Notes under the pieces: model-generated
Told to the model about the DNA's origin: nothing
Database searches by the model: none
The model's input: only the letters and a program-made list of their open reading frames with translations
Program-made: the position numbers and the translations under genes
Assembly (NCBI RefSeq): GCF_900177515.1
Contig: NZ_FXAK01000007.1
Location: forward strand, 1,906,501 to 1,970,500
DNA: 64,000 nt
DNA from: Azospirillum oryzae
Lineage (GTDB): Bacteria; Pseudomonadota; Alphaproteobacteria; Azospirillales; Azospirillaceae
Reading direction: 5' to 3'
In this document: piece by piece, positions 1 to 8,515 of the stretch
Layout of the letters: every line of letters begins with the position of its first letter
Position numbering within the stretch: position 1 is the stretch's first letter

Positions 1-1982
1 AGGAGGCCTCGCGCAAGCTGGGCTTCGGCGCCACCCGCACCATGCGCACGGCGCAGAAGCTGTATGAGGGCGTCGACATCGGCGGCGAGACGGTCGGCCT
101 CATCACCTATATGCGAACCGACGGCGTCAGCCTGTCGCAGGAGGCCATCGACGGCGCCCGTGGCCTGATCGGCTCGCATTATGGCGAGCGCTACGTCCCG
201 GCCCAGCCCCGCGTCTACAAGACCGCCGCCAAGAACGCCCAGGAGGCCCACGAGGCCATCCGCCCGACCGACCTGCACCGCCGTCCCGAATCGGTGGCCG
301 GCTATCTGGAAGGCGACGAGCTGCGGCTCTACGAACTGATCTGGAAGCGCACGCTGGCCAGCCAGATGGAAAGCGCCGTGCTGGATCAGGTGGCGGTGGA
401 CATCGCCAGCCCGTCGAAGGACGTGGTGCTGCGCGCTACCGGCTCCATCGTCGTGTTCGACGGCTTCCTGAAGGTCTATCAGGAGGACCGCGACGACGCG
501 GCCGAGGACGACCAGCAGGAACGCCGCCTGCCGGCCATGGACCAGGGCGACGCTCTGGACCGCGGCGACATCGTCCCGGACCAGCACTTCACCCAGCCGC
601 CGCCGCGCTATTCCGAAGCCAGCCTCGTCAAGAAGCTGGAGGAACTGGGCATCGGCCGGCCGTCAACCTATGCCTCGATCCTGCAGGTGCTGCAGGACCG
701 CAATTACGTCCGGCTGGACAAGCGGCGCTTCATTCCAGAAGACCGCGGCCGGCTGGTCACCGCCTTCCTTGAGAACTTCTTCCACCGCTATGTGGAGTAC
801 AACTTCACCGCGGAGCTGGAGAACCAGCTGGATGAGATCTCCGACGGCAAGATCGATTGGAAGACCGTCCTGCGCGATTTCTGGACCGCATTCGACGCGG
901 CGGTGAACGGCACCAAGGACCTGACGATCACCCAGGTGCTGACCACGCTCGACAACGAACTCGGCGCCCATTTCTTCCCCGCCGCCACCGAGGATGGACA
1001 CGACCCGCGCGTCTGCCCGGTCTGCCGTGAGGGCCGGCTGGGGCTGAAGCTGGGCAAGATGGGTGCCTTCATCGGCTGCTCGCGCTATCCCGACTGCCGC
1101 TACACCCGGCCGCTGGCCGTCGCCAACGACGAGAATGGCGAGGCGCAGGAAGGCCCGCGCGAGCTGGGCAACGATCCGGAGACCGGTCTGCCGGTGACGG
1201 TGCGCCGCGGCCCCTACGGCGCCTATATCCAGCTGGGCCCGCCGCCCGCCGCGGCGGTCGCTCCGCCGGAGGAGCCGGCGGCGGAAGAGCCGGCCGCCGA
1301 CGGCAAGAAGCCGAAGGCCAAGAAAAAGAAGAAGGACGATACGCCGAAGCCCAAGCGGGTGTCGCTGCCCAAGGGCATGGCGGCCGGCGACGTCGATCTC
1401 GACACCGCGCTGAAGCTGCTGGCCCTGCCCCGCGTGATCGGCAACCACCCGGAAACCGGCGAGGAGATCAGCGCCGGCATCGGCCGCTTCGGCCCCTATC
1501 TGAAGCATGGCAGCGTCTACAAGTCGCTGACGCCCGATGACGACGTGCTGACCATCGGCATCAACCGCGCCGTCGACCTGCTGGCCGGTGCCGCGAAGAA
1601 GGCGTCGGCCCCGGCCAAGACGCTGGGCGACCACCCCAAGACCGGCAAGCCGATCACCATGGGCTCCGGCCGCTTCGGTCCCTATGTGAAGCACGCCAGC
1701 GTCTATGCCTCGATCCCCAAGGGCACCGAGCCGGACAGCGTCACGCTGGAACAGGCGCTGGAACTGATCGACGCCAAGGTCGCCAAGGACGCCGCCAAGA
1801 AGGGCAAGACTCCAAAGGAGGCCGAACCGGCCAAGGCCGAGGGCGCGGAGACGGAGAAGCCCGCCAAGGCGAAGGCCGCGGCGAAGAAGCCCGCCGCCAA
1901 GAAGTCAAGCAAGGCCAAGGCCGCCAAGGACGCCCCGGCGGAAGCCGCCACGCCGAAGAAGAAGACCGCCAAGGCATCGTAA
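1..1982 (+). CDS. topA: DNA topoisomerase I, C-terminal part (5' truncated by window edge)
   Basis: Type IA topoisomerase that relaxes negatively supercoiled DNA. The reading frame is already open at base 3 (EASRKLGFGATRTM), so the gene starts outside the window. The active-site tyrosine lies in GLITYMRTDG (about base 110). A four-cysteine zinc ribbon (CPVC, then GCSRYPDC) follows near 1014-1100. The tail carries repeated glycine-rich modules of the type GRFGPYLKHGSVY (twice, near 1480 and 1665) and ends in a Lys/Ala-rich basic segment, as in other alphaproteobacterial TopA proteins. An intrinsic terminator follows the stop directly. Only the N-terminal Toprim part is missing. The identification is secure. 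Confidence 0.96.
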   Translation, partial: EASRKLGFGATRTMRTAQKLYEGVDIGGETVGLITYMRTDGVSLSQEAIDGARGLIGSHYGERYVPAQPRVYKTAAKNAQEAHEAIRPTDLHRRPESVAGYLEGDELRLYELIWKRTLASQMESAVLDQVAVDIASPSKDVVLRATGSIVVFDGFLKVYQEDRDDAAEDDQQERRLPAMDQGDALDRGDIVPDQHFTQPPPRYSEASLVKKLEELGIGRPSTYASILQVLQDRNYVRLDKRRFIPEDRGRLVTAFLENFFHRYVEYNFTAELENQLDEISDGKIDWKTVLRDFWTAFDAAVNGTKDLTITQVLTTLDNELGAHFFPAATEDGHDPRVCPVCREGRLGLKLGKMGAFIGCSRYPDCRYTRPLAVANDENGEAQEGPRELGNDPETGLPVTVRRGPYGAYIQLGPPPAAAVAPPEEPAAEEPAADGKKPKAKKKKKDDTPKPKRVSLPKGMAAGDVDLDTALKLLALPRVIGNHPETGEEISAGIGRFGPYLKHGSVYKSLTPDDDVLTIGINRAVDLLAGAAKKASAPAKTLGDHPKTGKPITMGSGRFGPYVKHASVYASIPKGTEPDSVTLEQALELIDAKVAKDAAKKGKTPKEAEPAKAEGAETEKPAKAKAAAKKPAAKKSSKAKAAKDAPAEAATPKKKTAKAS

Positions 1983-1988
1983 CCGAAG

Positions 1989-2020
1989 TCCCCTCTCCTG
2001 CCCTGGGAGAGGGGATTTTT
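1989..2020 (+). terminator. Intrinsic terminator of topA
   Basis: A ten-base stem, TCCCCTCTCC paired with GGGAGAGGGGA after a short TGCCCT loop, is followed directly by TTTTT. It begins 7 bases after the topA stop codon. Confidence 0.9.
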
Positions 2021-2202
2021 GCAGGCCATTTTCCTACTAAACAAAAAGACATTACTCCGGTTTAGGCGAGTTTTTACGTTGAAATTCCCTGCGGTCTGAC
2101 GTCTCATTGTCCCTGCCCTGCAGGTTCCCCGTGTCACCCATAGGCCCAGCGCGTTAAGCTGCCGGCGGTGCGCGACCAAAGGAATACGGGAGGACAACGA
2201 CC

Positions 2203-3021
2203 ATGAGCGCCGCGGTTTCGACACACGATTCCCATCCCCCGCAGGATACACCGCTGGTCCTGCGCGAGGATCGCGATGGGATCGCCACGCTGACGCTGAA
2301 CCGGCCGAAGGCGCGCAATGCCCTGTCGATGGGGCTGATGGCGGCGCTGCAGGACGCGCTGGACGCCATTCACGAGGACAATTCCGTACGCGCCGTGGTG
2401 CTGGCCGGGGCCGGCGGCGCCTTCTGCGCCGGGCACGACCTCAAGGAAATGCGCGCCGCCCCGTCGCGCGAGCTGTACGAGGCGCTGTTCACCCAGTGCT
2501 CCCGCCTGATGCTGACGATCAATCGCGTCCGCCAACCGGTGATTGCCAAGGTTCGCGGCGTGGCGACCGCGGCCGGCTGCCAGCTGGTGGCGACCTGCGA
2601 CCTCGCCTATTGCGAGGAGGAGGCGTGCTTCGCGACTCCGGGCGTCAACATCGGGCTGTTCTGCTCGACGCCGATGGTGGCGCTGACCCGCGCGGTCGGA
2701 CGCAAGGCGGCGATGGAGATGCTGCTGCTGGGCGACCTGATCGACGCTGAGGAGGCGGAGCGCATCGGCCTCGTCAACCGCGCGGTTCCGGCCGACCAGT
2801 TGGACGAGGTGGTGGACGCTGTCGCTGCCAAGATTGCGTCGAAGTCGCCGCTGACCCTCGCCACCGGCAAGGAGGCGTTCTATCGCCAGATCGACATGGA
2901 CGCCGAGGGCGCCTATGCCTACGCCGCCAAGGTGATGACCGAAAACATGATGGCGCAGGATGCCGCCGAGGGCATCGACGCCTTCCTGGGCAAACGCACG
3001 CCGGTCTGGTGCGGCCGATGA
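2203..3021 (+). CDS. Crotonase-superfamily protein (enoyl-CoA hydratase/isomerase-like, ECHDC3 type)
   Basis: A 272-aa acyl-CoA-handling protein of the crotonase fold. The CoA/oxyanion-hole region is visible (FCAGHDLKEM and GVATAAGCQLVATCD). The two glutamates used by classical enoyl-CoA hydratases are not where expected: the first (GGGCE in hydratases) reads AAGCQ, and the second (PE before the LG turn) reads PGVNIGLF. This pattern is typical of the ECHDC3 branch, whose reaction is poorly defined, so true hydratase activity should not be assumed. The start has a good ribosome binding site (GGGAGGA). The stop overlaps the ATG of the next gene (ATGA), so the two are probably translationally coupled. 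Confidence 0.85.
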   Translation: MSAAVSTHDSHPPQDTPLVLREDRDGIATLTLNRPKARNALSMGLMAALQDALDAIHEDNSVRAVVLAGAGGAFCAGHDLKEMRAAPSRELYEALFTQCSRLMLTINRVRQPVIAKVRGVATAAGCQLVATCDLAYCEEEACFATPGVNIGLFCSTPMVALTRAVGRKAAMEMLLLGDLIDAEEAERIGLVNRAVPADQLDEVVDAVAAKIASKSPLTLATGKEAFYRQIDMDAEGAYAYAAKVMTENMMAQDAAEGIDAFLGKRTPVWCGR

Positions 3022-3539
3022 CCGACCTGGAAATCACCGAGCCGGCCGACTACACCGACGCCTTCCTGCGCGGCGTGCTGGACCGCGTGAAGAGCATCGC
3101 CGTGGTGGGGGCCAGCGCCGACCCGGTGAAGGCCAGCTTCTTCGTGATGAAGTATCTGCGCGACAAGGGCTACACGGTCATCCCGGTCAACCCGAAGATG
3201 GCGGGCCAGACCATTCTCGGCCTGCCCGTCTACGCCAGCCTGAAGGATTTGCCGGAACCGCCGGACATGGTCGACATCTTCCGCAACTCCGCCGCTGCCG
3301 GCGGGGTGACGGACGAGGCGATCGCCGCCGGGGCCAAGGTGGTGTGGATGCAGCTTGGCGTGCGCAACGACGAGGCGGCGGCGCGGGCGCAGGCCGCCGG
3401 CCTGACCGTGGTGATGGATCGCTGTCCGAAGATGGAAATCCAGCGGCTCTACGGCGAAATCGGCCGGATCGGTGTCAATTCCAACGTTCTGGTGACACGC
3501 CGCAGGACGCCGACGAAATCGTTCAAAAAACTGATCTGA
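3018..3539 (+). CDS. CoA-binding domain protein (YccU type)
   Basis: A 173-aa single-domain Rossmann protein of the CoA_binding family. The N-terminal half has the nucleotide-binding glycine turn IAVVGASADPVKAS and then VIPVNPKMAGQTILG and a VDIFRNS segment, all characteristic. The biochemical role of these small proteins is unknown; they resemble the CoA-binding lobe of succinyl-CoA synthetase. I prefer the ATG at 3018, overlapping the crotonase stop, over an in-frame GTG three codons upstream. It sits between a crotonase and metY with very short gaps, suggesting one transcript and a link to acyl-CoA or O-acetylhomoserine metabolism (inference). Confidence 0.85.
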   Translation: MTDLEITEPADYTDAFLRGVLDRVKSIAVVGASADPVKASFFVMKYLRDKGYTVIPVNPKMAGQTILGLPVYASLKDLPEPPDMVDIFRNSAAAGGVTDEAIAAGAKVVWMQLGVRNDEAAARAQAAGLTVVMDRCPKMEIQRLYGEIGRIGVNSNVLVTRRRTPTKSFKKLI

Positions 3540-3560
3540 AAAATTGGGGGAATCACGCAT

Positions 3561-4856
3561 ATGACTGAGCAGAAGGGCTTCGGCTTCGAGACCCGCGCCA
3601 TCCATGCCGGCGCCGCTCCCGACCCGGCGACCGGCGCGCGGCAGACGCCGATCTACCAAACCACCAGCTTCGTCTTCGAGGATGTCGACGACGCCGCCTC
3701 GCTGTTCAACCTGCAGAAGGTCGGCTTCATCTATTCCCGCCTGACCAACCCGACGGTGGCCGTGCTGGAAGAGCGTCTGGCCAACCTGGAGGGCGGCGCC
3801 GGCGCCACCGCGACCTCGTCCGGCCATGCCGCACAGCTGCTCGCCCTGTTCCCGCTGATGGCGCCCGGCGACCACATCGTCGCCTCGAAGAAGCTCTATG
3901 GCGGCTCGCTGAACCAGCTCGGCATCAGTTTCCCGCGCGCCTTCGGCTGGCAGCCGAGCTTCGTCGACACCGACACCGTCGAGAACGTCAAGGCGGCGCT
4001 GACCGAGAAGACCAAGGCGATCTTCGTGGAAAGCCTCGCCAACCCCGGCGGTGTGGTGACGGACATCGAGGCCATCGCCAAGATTGCCGACGAGGCCGGC
4101 ATTCCGCTAATCGTCGACAACACGCTCGCCACCCCTTACCTGATCAACCCGATCCAGTGGGGCGCCACGCTGGTGGTTCATTCGACCACCAAGTTCCTGT
4201 CCGGCAACGGCACCTCGGTCGGCGGCGTGGTGGTGGACAGCGGCAAGTTCGACTGGAGCAAGTCCGGCAAGTTCCCGGCGCTGAGCGAGCCCGACCCCGG
4301 CTATCACGGCCTGCGATTCCACGAAACCTTCGGCCATCTGGCCTTCACCATCCACGGCCATGCCGTGGGCCTGCGCGACCTGGGGCCGAGCCAGGCGCCG
4401 ATGAACGCCTTCCTGACGCTGAACGGCATCGAGACCCTGCCGCTGCGCATGCAGCGCCATGCCGACAGCGCGCTGAAGGTGGCGCACTTCCTGGAAGGGC
4501 ATCCGGCGGTGGGCTGGGTCAGCTATGCCGGGCTTGAGTCGTCCAAGTACCGTGACCTCGCGAGGAAGTACCTGCCGCGCGGCGCCGGTGCGGTGCTGAC
4601 CTTCGGCGTCAAGGGCGGCTTCGAGGCCGGCGTGAAGGTGGTGGAGAGCGTGGAGCTGTTCAGCCACCTCGCCAACATCGGCGACGCGCGTTCCCTCATC
4701 ATCCATCCGTCCTCGACCACCCACCGCCAGCTGTCGGCGGAGGCCCAGGCCTCGGCCGGCGCCGGTCCCGACGTGATCCGCTTGTCGATTGGGCTGGAAA
4801 CGCCTGAGGACATCATCGCCGACCTGGATCAGGCGCTGAACAAGACCCTTGCGTAA
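3561..4856 (+). CDS. metY: O-acetylhomoserine aminocarboxypropyltransferase (sulfhydrylase)
   Basis: PLP enzyme of the Cys/Met metabolism family that makes homocysteine from O-acetylhomoserine and sulfide. The 431-aa length matches MetY rather than the roughly 390-aa MetB/MetC/MetZ group. The PLP lysine lies in VVHSTTKFLSGNG, and the substrate/cofactor loops IYSRLTNPT and TSSGHAAQ are present. It starts 21 bases after the CoA-binding gene with a GGGGG Shine-Dalgarno-like run, so it is probably the last gene of a three-gene unit. No SAM riboswitch is visible in the short gap upstream; any control would act at the first gene. Confidence 0.93.
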   Translation: MTEQKGFGFETRAIHAGAAPDPATGARQTPIYQTTSFVFEDVDDAASLFNLQKVGFIYSRLTNPTVAVLEERLANLEGGAGATATSSGHAAQLLALFPLMAPGDHIVASKKLYGGSLNQLGISFPRAFGWQPSFVDTDTVENVKAALTEKTKAIFVESLANPGGVVTDIEAIAKIADEAGIPLIVDNTLATPYLINPIQWGATLVVHSTTKFLSGNGTSVGGVVVDSGKFDWSKSGKFPALSEPDPGYHGLRFHETFGHLAFTIHGHAVGLRDLGPSQAPMNAFLTLNGIETLPLRMQRHADSALKVAHFLEGHPAVGWVSYAGLESSKYRDLARKYLPRGAGAVLTFGVKGGFEAGVKVVESVELFSHLANIGDARSLIIHPSSTTHRQLSAEAQASAGAGPDVIRLSIGLETPEDIIADLDQALNKTLA

Positions 4857-4867
4857 GGGTCTGCCGA

Positions 4868-4897
4868 GGGGAGCGCCGGGACGACCGGCGCACTCCC
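4868..4897 (+). terminator. Possible terminator hairpin after metY
   Basis: GGGAGCGCCGG and CCGGCGCACTCCC can form a GC-rich stem with one bulge around an ACGA-type loop, 11 bases after metY. There is no T run after it, so termination is only plausible. It separates metY from the toxin-antitoxin operon. Confidence 0.4.
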
Positions 4898-4918
4898 GAC
4901 ACGGAAGAGCCAGTTCGT

Positions 4919-4954
4919 AATGACATTGTCATTGCGCTGTGGCAGGCTATCTCA
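4919..4954 (+). promoter_or_regulatory. TA operon promoter with palindromic operator candidate
   Basis: A perfect 15-base palindrome, AATGACA-T-TGTCATT (4919-4933), lies about 40 bases upstream of the antitoxin ATG. A -35-like TTGTCA (4926-4931) falls inside it, with a weak -10-like TATCTC 16 bases downstream (4948-4953). Ribbon-helix-helix antitoxins usually repress their own operon by binding such sites. The palindrome is seen directly; its function is inferred. Confidence 0.55.
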
Positions 4955-4973
4955 TTATCCGGAGGTGGCCGCC

Positions 4974-5270
4974 ATGCAGCCTGTCGAACCATCAGAAGAG
5001 AAGTCCCGACGCGAGACGCTCAACATCCGCATCCGGCCGGAGGAGCGCAGCTTGATCGACCGGGCGGCCCAGGCACAGGGCAAGAACCGCACCGACTTCA
5101 TCTTGGAAGCGGCTCGCCGCGCTGCCGAGGATACTCTTCTCGACCGCGCGATCATCGCGGCCAGCCCGGACGCCTACGCCGCATTCCTGGCCCGGCTCGA
5201 CGCGCCGCCCAAGCCTAACGAGAAGCTGCGCCGGACATTGCGGACACCGGCACCCTGGGACAGCGAATGA
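4974..5270 (+). CDS. TacA-type antitoxin (DUF1778, ribbon-helix-helix)
   Basis: A 98-aa antitoxin. The N-terminal RETLNIRIRPEERSLIDRA segment is the DNA-binding ribbon-helix-helix typical of DUF1778, followed by QGKNRTDFILEAARRAAED. The C-terminal part (about residues 55-98) would neutralise the toxin by wrapping over its acetyl-CoA/tRNA site. The start at 4974 is chosen because GGAGGT lies 7 bases upstream; an open frame extends to 4920 but crosses the operator palindrome. The stop overlaps the toxin ATG by four bases (ATGA), a normal layout for such pairs. Its partner is the GNAT protein immediately downstream. Confidence 0.9.
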   Translation: MQPVEPSEEKSRRETLNIRIRPEERSLIDRAAQAQGKNRTDFILEAARRAAEDTLLDRAIIAASPDAYAAFLARLDAPPKPNEKLRRTLRTPAPWDSE

Positions 5271-5758
5271 CGCTGGCCGCGCCCGAGCCGCTTGCATCCC
5301 ATCATCGCGTCGACCTGTTCGACTCCGGCACGCCGTCGCTGGATATTTGGCTGAGGCGCCGTGCGATGGCAAATCAGGCCAGCGGCGCTTCGCGCACCTT
5401 CGTCACCTGCGCCGGCGACGAAATTGCCGGCTATTACGCTTTGGCATCGAGCGCGGTGGCGGTCACCGATGCGCCGGGACGTTTCCGCCGCAACATGCCA
5501 GATCCGATCCCGGTGGTGGTGCTGGCGCGGCTCGCCGCTTCCCGGACTCGGCAGGGGCAGGGACTCGGCCGGGCATTGTTCCGTGACGCCGCTCTACGGG
5601 TCGTGCAGGCAGCCGATCTGATCGGTGTCCGCGGGTTGATCGTTCATGCATTGTCGGAAGAGGCGAAGAGCTTTTATCTCCGCCTCGGACTCGATACCTC
5701 GCCGATTGACCCGATGATGCTGATGGTCACTCTGGCCGACCTGCGGGACAACCTGTAA
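5267..5758 (+). CDS. TacT-type GNAT toxin (aminoacyl-tRNA acetyltransferase)
   Basis: A 163-aa GNAT-fold toxin. Family members block translation by acetylating the amino group of charged elongator tRNA. The acetyl-CoA pyrophosphate loop is RQGQGLG (about residues 95-101), and the tyrosine proposed as general acid is in KSFYLRLG (about residue 137). The N-terminal GTPSLDIWLRRRA motif and GRFRRNMPDPIPVVVLARL are typical of TacT/AtaT-like toxins. Key residues all look intact. It is translationally coupled to the antitoxin. Which tRNA it targets cannot be told from sequence. Confidence 0.9.
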   Translation: MTLAAPEPLASHHRVDLFDSGTPSLDIWLRRRAMANQASGASRTFVTCAGDEIAGYYALASSAVAVTDAPGRFRRNMPDPIPVVVLARLAASRTRQGQGLGRALFRDAALRVVQAADLIGVRGLIVHALSEEAKSFYLRLGLDTSPIDPMMLMVTLADLRDNL

Positions 5759-5764
5759 CGCACC

Positions 5765-7003
5765 TCACTCCGCCGCCGGCAGCGGCTCCGCCACCGGTTC
5801 GGCCTTGCGGCGGTCGTCGGGCAGCAACAGGGCGGCGGCGAATGCGATGGCGGCCAGCGCCGACAGGGTCAGGTAGAGCATGGTGAACTCTCCCGTGCGC
5901 TCATAGACCCAGGCGACCAGCTGCACCGCCAGCGGGCCGGCACCGAAGGACAGGATGTATTTGGCGCCGAAGGCCAGCCCGCGGTGCTTGTCCGGGGTGT
6001 AGCGGGCCAGCAGCATGTTCTCCGCCGGGATCTGAGTCTGCGAGGCGATGACCACGAAGGCGGCGGCGGCCACCAGCGGCACGTCGGCCAGCACGGCCAC
6101 CGCCGCCATCAGCGGGATCTGGGCCAGCAGGCAGAGCATATAGACCCTTTTGAGCGAATGGCGGTCGGCCAGCACGCCGCCGACCATCTGCGGCAGGGCG
6201 GAGATCAGGTAGACCACCGTCACCAGCCCGCCGACCCCAAGCGTGCCGGTACCGAGCCAGCCGCCCAGCCGCGCCTCGAACAGCTTGGGCAGCACCACCT
6301 GCATGGCGTTGAAGATCAGACCGGCGCAGACCATGGTCAGCGACAGCACGAAGAAGGCACGCACCACGTCGCCGCGCGACGGCTTGGGCTGCGGCTTCAC
6401 GTCGGCGTGGCGGTCCTGAACGACGCCGGTCATCATCAGCAGGGCCAGAACGACACCCAGCACGAGGCAGACAGCACCGGGAATGATGAAGGCCATTCGC
6501 CAGTTCAGCCATTGCGTCAGGCTTCCGGCGACCACCGCGGCGGTGGCGACGCCGAAGGTGCCGAACAGGCCGAGCCAGCCCATCGCCTTGCCGCGGTTCT
6601 CGGCATTCGCCATCATCCAGGCCATGCCGACGGGGTGGTAGATCGACGCGCCCAACCCCAGCAGGGCCAGCGACCACATCAGCATCTCCGGCCCGTCCGA
6701 TAGCCCGGCCAGAACCGCGCCGCCGCCGGTCATCAGGTAGAAGACGGCGATCATGCCGGCCGAACTCCAGCGGTCGCCCAGCCAGCCGGCCAGCGGCGCC
6801 CCCAGCCCGATCATGAAAGCGCCCAGCGTCCACAGCCGGATCAGTTCGTCATAGGAGAGCTTCCATTCCGTTTCCAGCGCCAGCACGATGGTCAGGAACA
6901 GTGCCGACACGATGTGCATCAGCGAATGCCCGACCCAGGCGAACCCGACGGACAGCCGCGCCGAGGTCGGCGACGGCAGGGCGGCGGCGGATGGATAGCT
7001 CAT
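5765..7003 (-). CDS. MFS transporter
   Basis: A 412-aa major facilitator superfamily permease with about 12 hydrophobic segments. The loop between helices 2 and 3 reads GWLGDRWSSAGMI, a variant of the MFS signature, and the second half has the matching GVLADRHSLKRVY. The central loop (about residue 205) is short and basic. The HSLMHIVSALFL opening resembles the Fsr/YfcJ-like exporter group, but the substrate cannot be read from the sequence. It lies tail to tail with the TacT gene and has its own upstream region (7004-7133), in which I see no clear promoter. Confidence 0.85.
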   Translation of the reverse strand: MSYPSAAALPSPTSARLSVGFAWVGHSLMHIVSALFLTIVLALETEWKLSYDELIRLWTLGAFMIGLGAPLAGWLGDRWSSAGMIAVFYLMTGGGAVLAGLSDGPEMLMWSLALLGLGASIYHPVGMAWMMANAENRGKAMGWLGLFGTFGVATAAVVAGSLTQWLNWRMAFIIPGAVCLVLGVVLALLMMTGVVQDRHADVKPQPKPSRGDVVRAFFVLSLTMVCAGLIFNAMQVVLPKLFEARLGGWLGTGTLGVGGLVTVVYLISALPQMVGGVLADRHSLKRVYMLCLLAQIPLMAAVAVLADVPLVAAAAFVVIASQTQIPAENMLLARYTPDKHRGLAFGAKYILSFGAGPLAVQLVAWVYERTGEFTMLYLTLSALAAIAFAAALLLPDDRRKAEPVAEPLPAAE

Positions 7004-7133
7004 CGAACATCTCCGACCCCGGACCTGTCCGGACCGGGAAATGTTTCACAGGCAAGCGAAATGCAAGGCTGGCACGGGTTGGTTGAACCGTCCAATGCGC
7101 CTGCCTCATGGCCGGCATGCCTGGGCCGTCAAA

Positions 7134-7553
7134 TCAGTCGTGAATATTCCCGCGCATCTTCTTCACCTCCGACCGCTTGGCCTTGCCCTCCAGCCGCCGC
7201 TCCTTGGAGCCCTTTGTCGGCTTGGTCGGGCGGCGGGGCGGCGGCGGCGGGGCGGCGGCTTCGCGGATCAGGTCGATCAGGCGCTCGCGGGCGTCCTCGC
7301 GGTTGCGCATCTGCGAGCGGTAACGGTCGGCCACCAGGATCAGTACGCCGTCCTGGGTCAGGCGGGAGCCGGCCAACCGCTCCAGCCGGTAGCGCACCGG
7401 GTCGGGAAGGTTCGGTGAGCGGCGCACGTCGAAGCGCAGCTGCACCGCCGTTTCCGTCTTGTTGACATGTTGGCCGCCGGGGCCGGAGGCGCGGACGAAC
7501 TCCTCCTGCAGCTCACTTTCGTCCAGGCTGATGCGGGGGTTGACCCTGATCAT
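7134..7553 (-). CDS. arfB: Alternative ribosome-rescue factor ArfB (peptidyl-tRNA hydrolase, YaeJ type)
   Basis: A 139-aa release-factor-like hydrolase that frees peptides from ribosomes stalled without a stop codon. The catalytic GGQ motif is in GPGGQHVNKTETAVQ (residues about 25-39). The C-terminal tail (KGSKERRLEGKAKRSEVKK) is strongly basic, as needed to enter the empty mRNA channel. Its ATG overlaps the rsmA stop codon (ATGA), so it is co-translated with rsmA. Together with the tmRNA and SspB genes near 59.5-60.4 kb, the window carries two ribosome-rescue routes. Confidence 0.93.
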   Translation of the reverse strand: MIRVNPRISLDESELQEEFVRASGPGGQHVNKTETAVQLRFDVRRSPNLPDPVRYRLERLAGSRLTQDGVLILVADRYRSQMRNREDARERLIDLIREAAAPPPPPRRPTKPTKGSKERRLEGKAKRSEVKKMRGNIHD

Positions 7554-8446
7554 GCAGGACTCTCCAGCGGGTGGCGGGCGCGGAAGGCGCGGGCCAGCGC
7601 AGCAAAGCCGGCGACGTCGATCTCCTCCGCACGCGCGGTCGGGGCGATGCCGGTTTCCTCCAGCAGAGCCTCGGCATTGCCCAGGGACTTCAGGCTCTGG
7701 CGCAGCATCTTGCGGCGCTGACCGAAGGCAGCGGCGGTGACCTGCTCCAGCGCCCGCCAGTCGGCCGGCTCGGGGTTCACGCGCGGAGTCAGGTGGACGA
7801 CCGTCGATTCAACCTTCGGCGGCGGGGTAAAGGCGCGCGGCGGCAGGTTGAACAGGACGCGGGCGTCGGAGCGCCATTGGGTGATGACCGACAGCCGGCC
7901 ATAGGCCTTGCTGCCCGGCTTCGCCACCAGCCGGTCGGCAACCTCCTTCTGGAACATCAGGGTCAGGCTGACATAGGCTTCGATCCGCGCCAGCCAGCCG
8001 AGCAGGAGCGGCGTCGCGACATTGTAGGGCAGATTGGCGACGATGGCGCGCGGGGCGGGAGCCAGGTCCTCCGGGTCAACCGTCAGGGCGTCGGCCTCGA
8101 CGATGCTCAGGCGGCCCTGTGACGCCTCGATTACGTCCTGCAGCGCCTCGATGAAGCGGCGGTCGCGTTCGATGGCGATGACCTTCACCGCGTTGGTCGC
8201 CAGCAGCGCGCGGGTCAGGCCGCCGGGGCCGGGACCGACCTCGATGGCGGTGGTGCCGGCCGGCAAGTTGGCCGACCGCGCGATCCGCCCTGTCAGGTTC
8301 AGGTCGAGCAGGAAGTTCTGTCCCAGCGACTTGCGCGCCTCCAACCCGAAACGCGCGATCACGTCGCGCAACGGCGGCAGGGCGTGCGGGTCGAAAGCGG
8401 CCGGGGTGGATGCGGGCGCGGCGGGGGCGTGGATCGGGTCGGTCAT
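7550..8446 (-). CDS. rsmA: 16S rRNA (adenine1518-N6/adenine1519-N6) dimethyltransferase
   Basis: KsgA/RsmA dimethylates two adjacent adenines in the 3' hairpin of 16S rRNA during small-subunit maturation. SAM-binding motif I is AIEVGPGPGGLTRALL, and the catalytic NLPYNVATP motif is present. The family-specific N-terminus KSLGQNFLLD is also seen. I place the start at the ATG at 8446 (298 aa). A GTG at 8479 adds 11 codons, but neither start has a convincing Shine-Dalgarno sequence. It overlaps arfB by four bases. No pdxA or surA lies upstream, unlike in enterics. Confidence 0.95.
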   Translation of the reverse strand: MTDPIHAPAAPASTPAAFDPHALPPLRDVIARFGLEARKSLGQNFLLDLNLTGRIARSANLPAGTTAIEVGPGPGGLTRALLATNAVKVIAIERDRRFIEALQDVIEASQGRLSIVEADALTVDPEDLAPAPRAIVANLPYNVATPLLLGWLARIEAYVSLTLMFQKEVADRLVAKPGSKAYGRLSVITQWRSDARVLFNLPPRAFTPPPKVESTVVHLTPRVNPEPADWRALEQVTAAAFGQRRKMLRQSLKSLGNAEALLEETGIAPTARAEEIDVAGFAALARAFRARHPLESPA

Positions 8447-8515
8447 TCCCGACTTATAGGCATCCCCCACGCGCTTCACCAGACGGCAGTTTGCAAGAGT
8501 GGCAACAGGTGGCGG

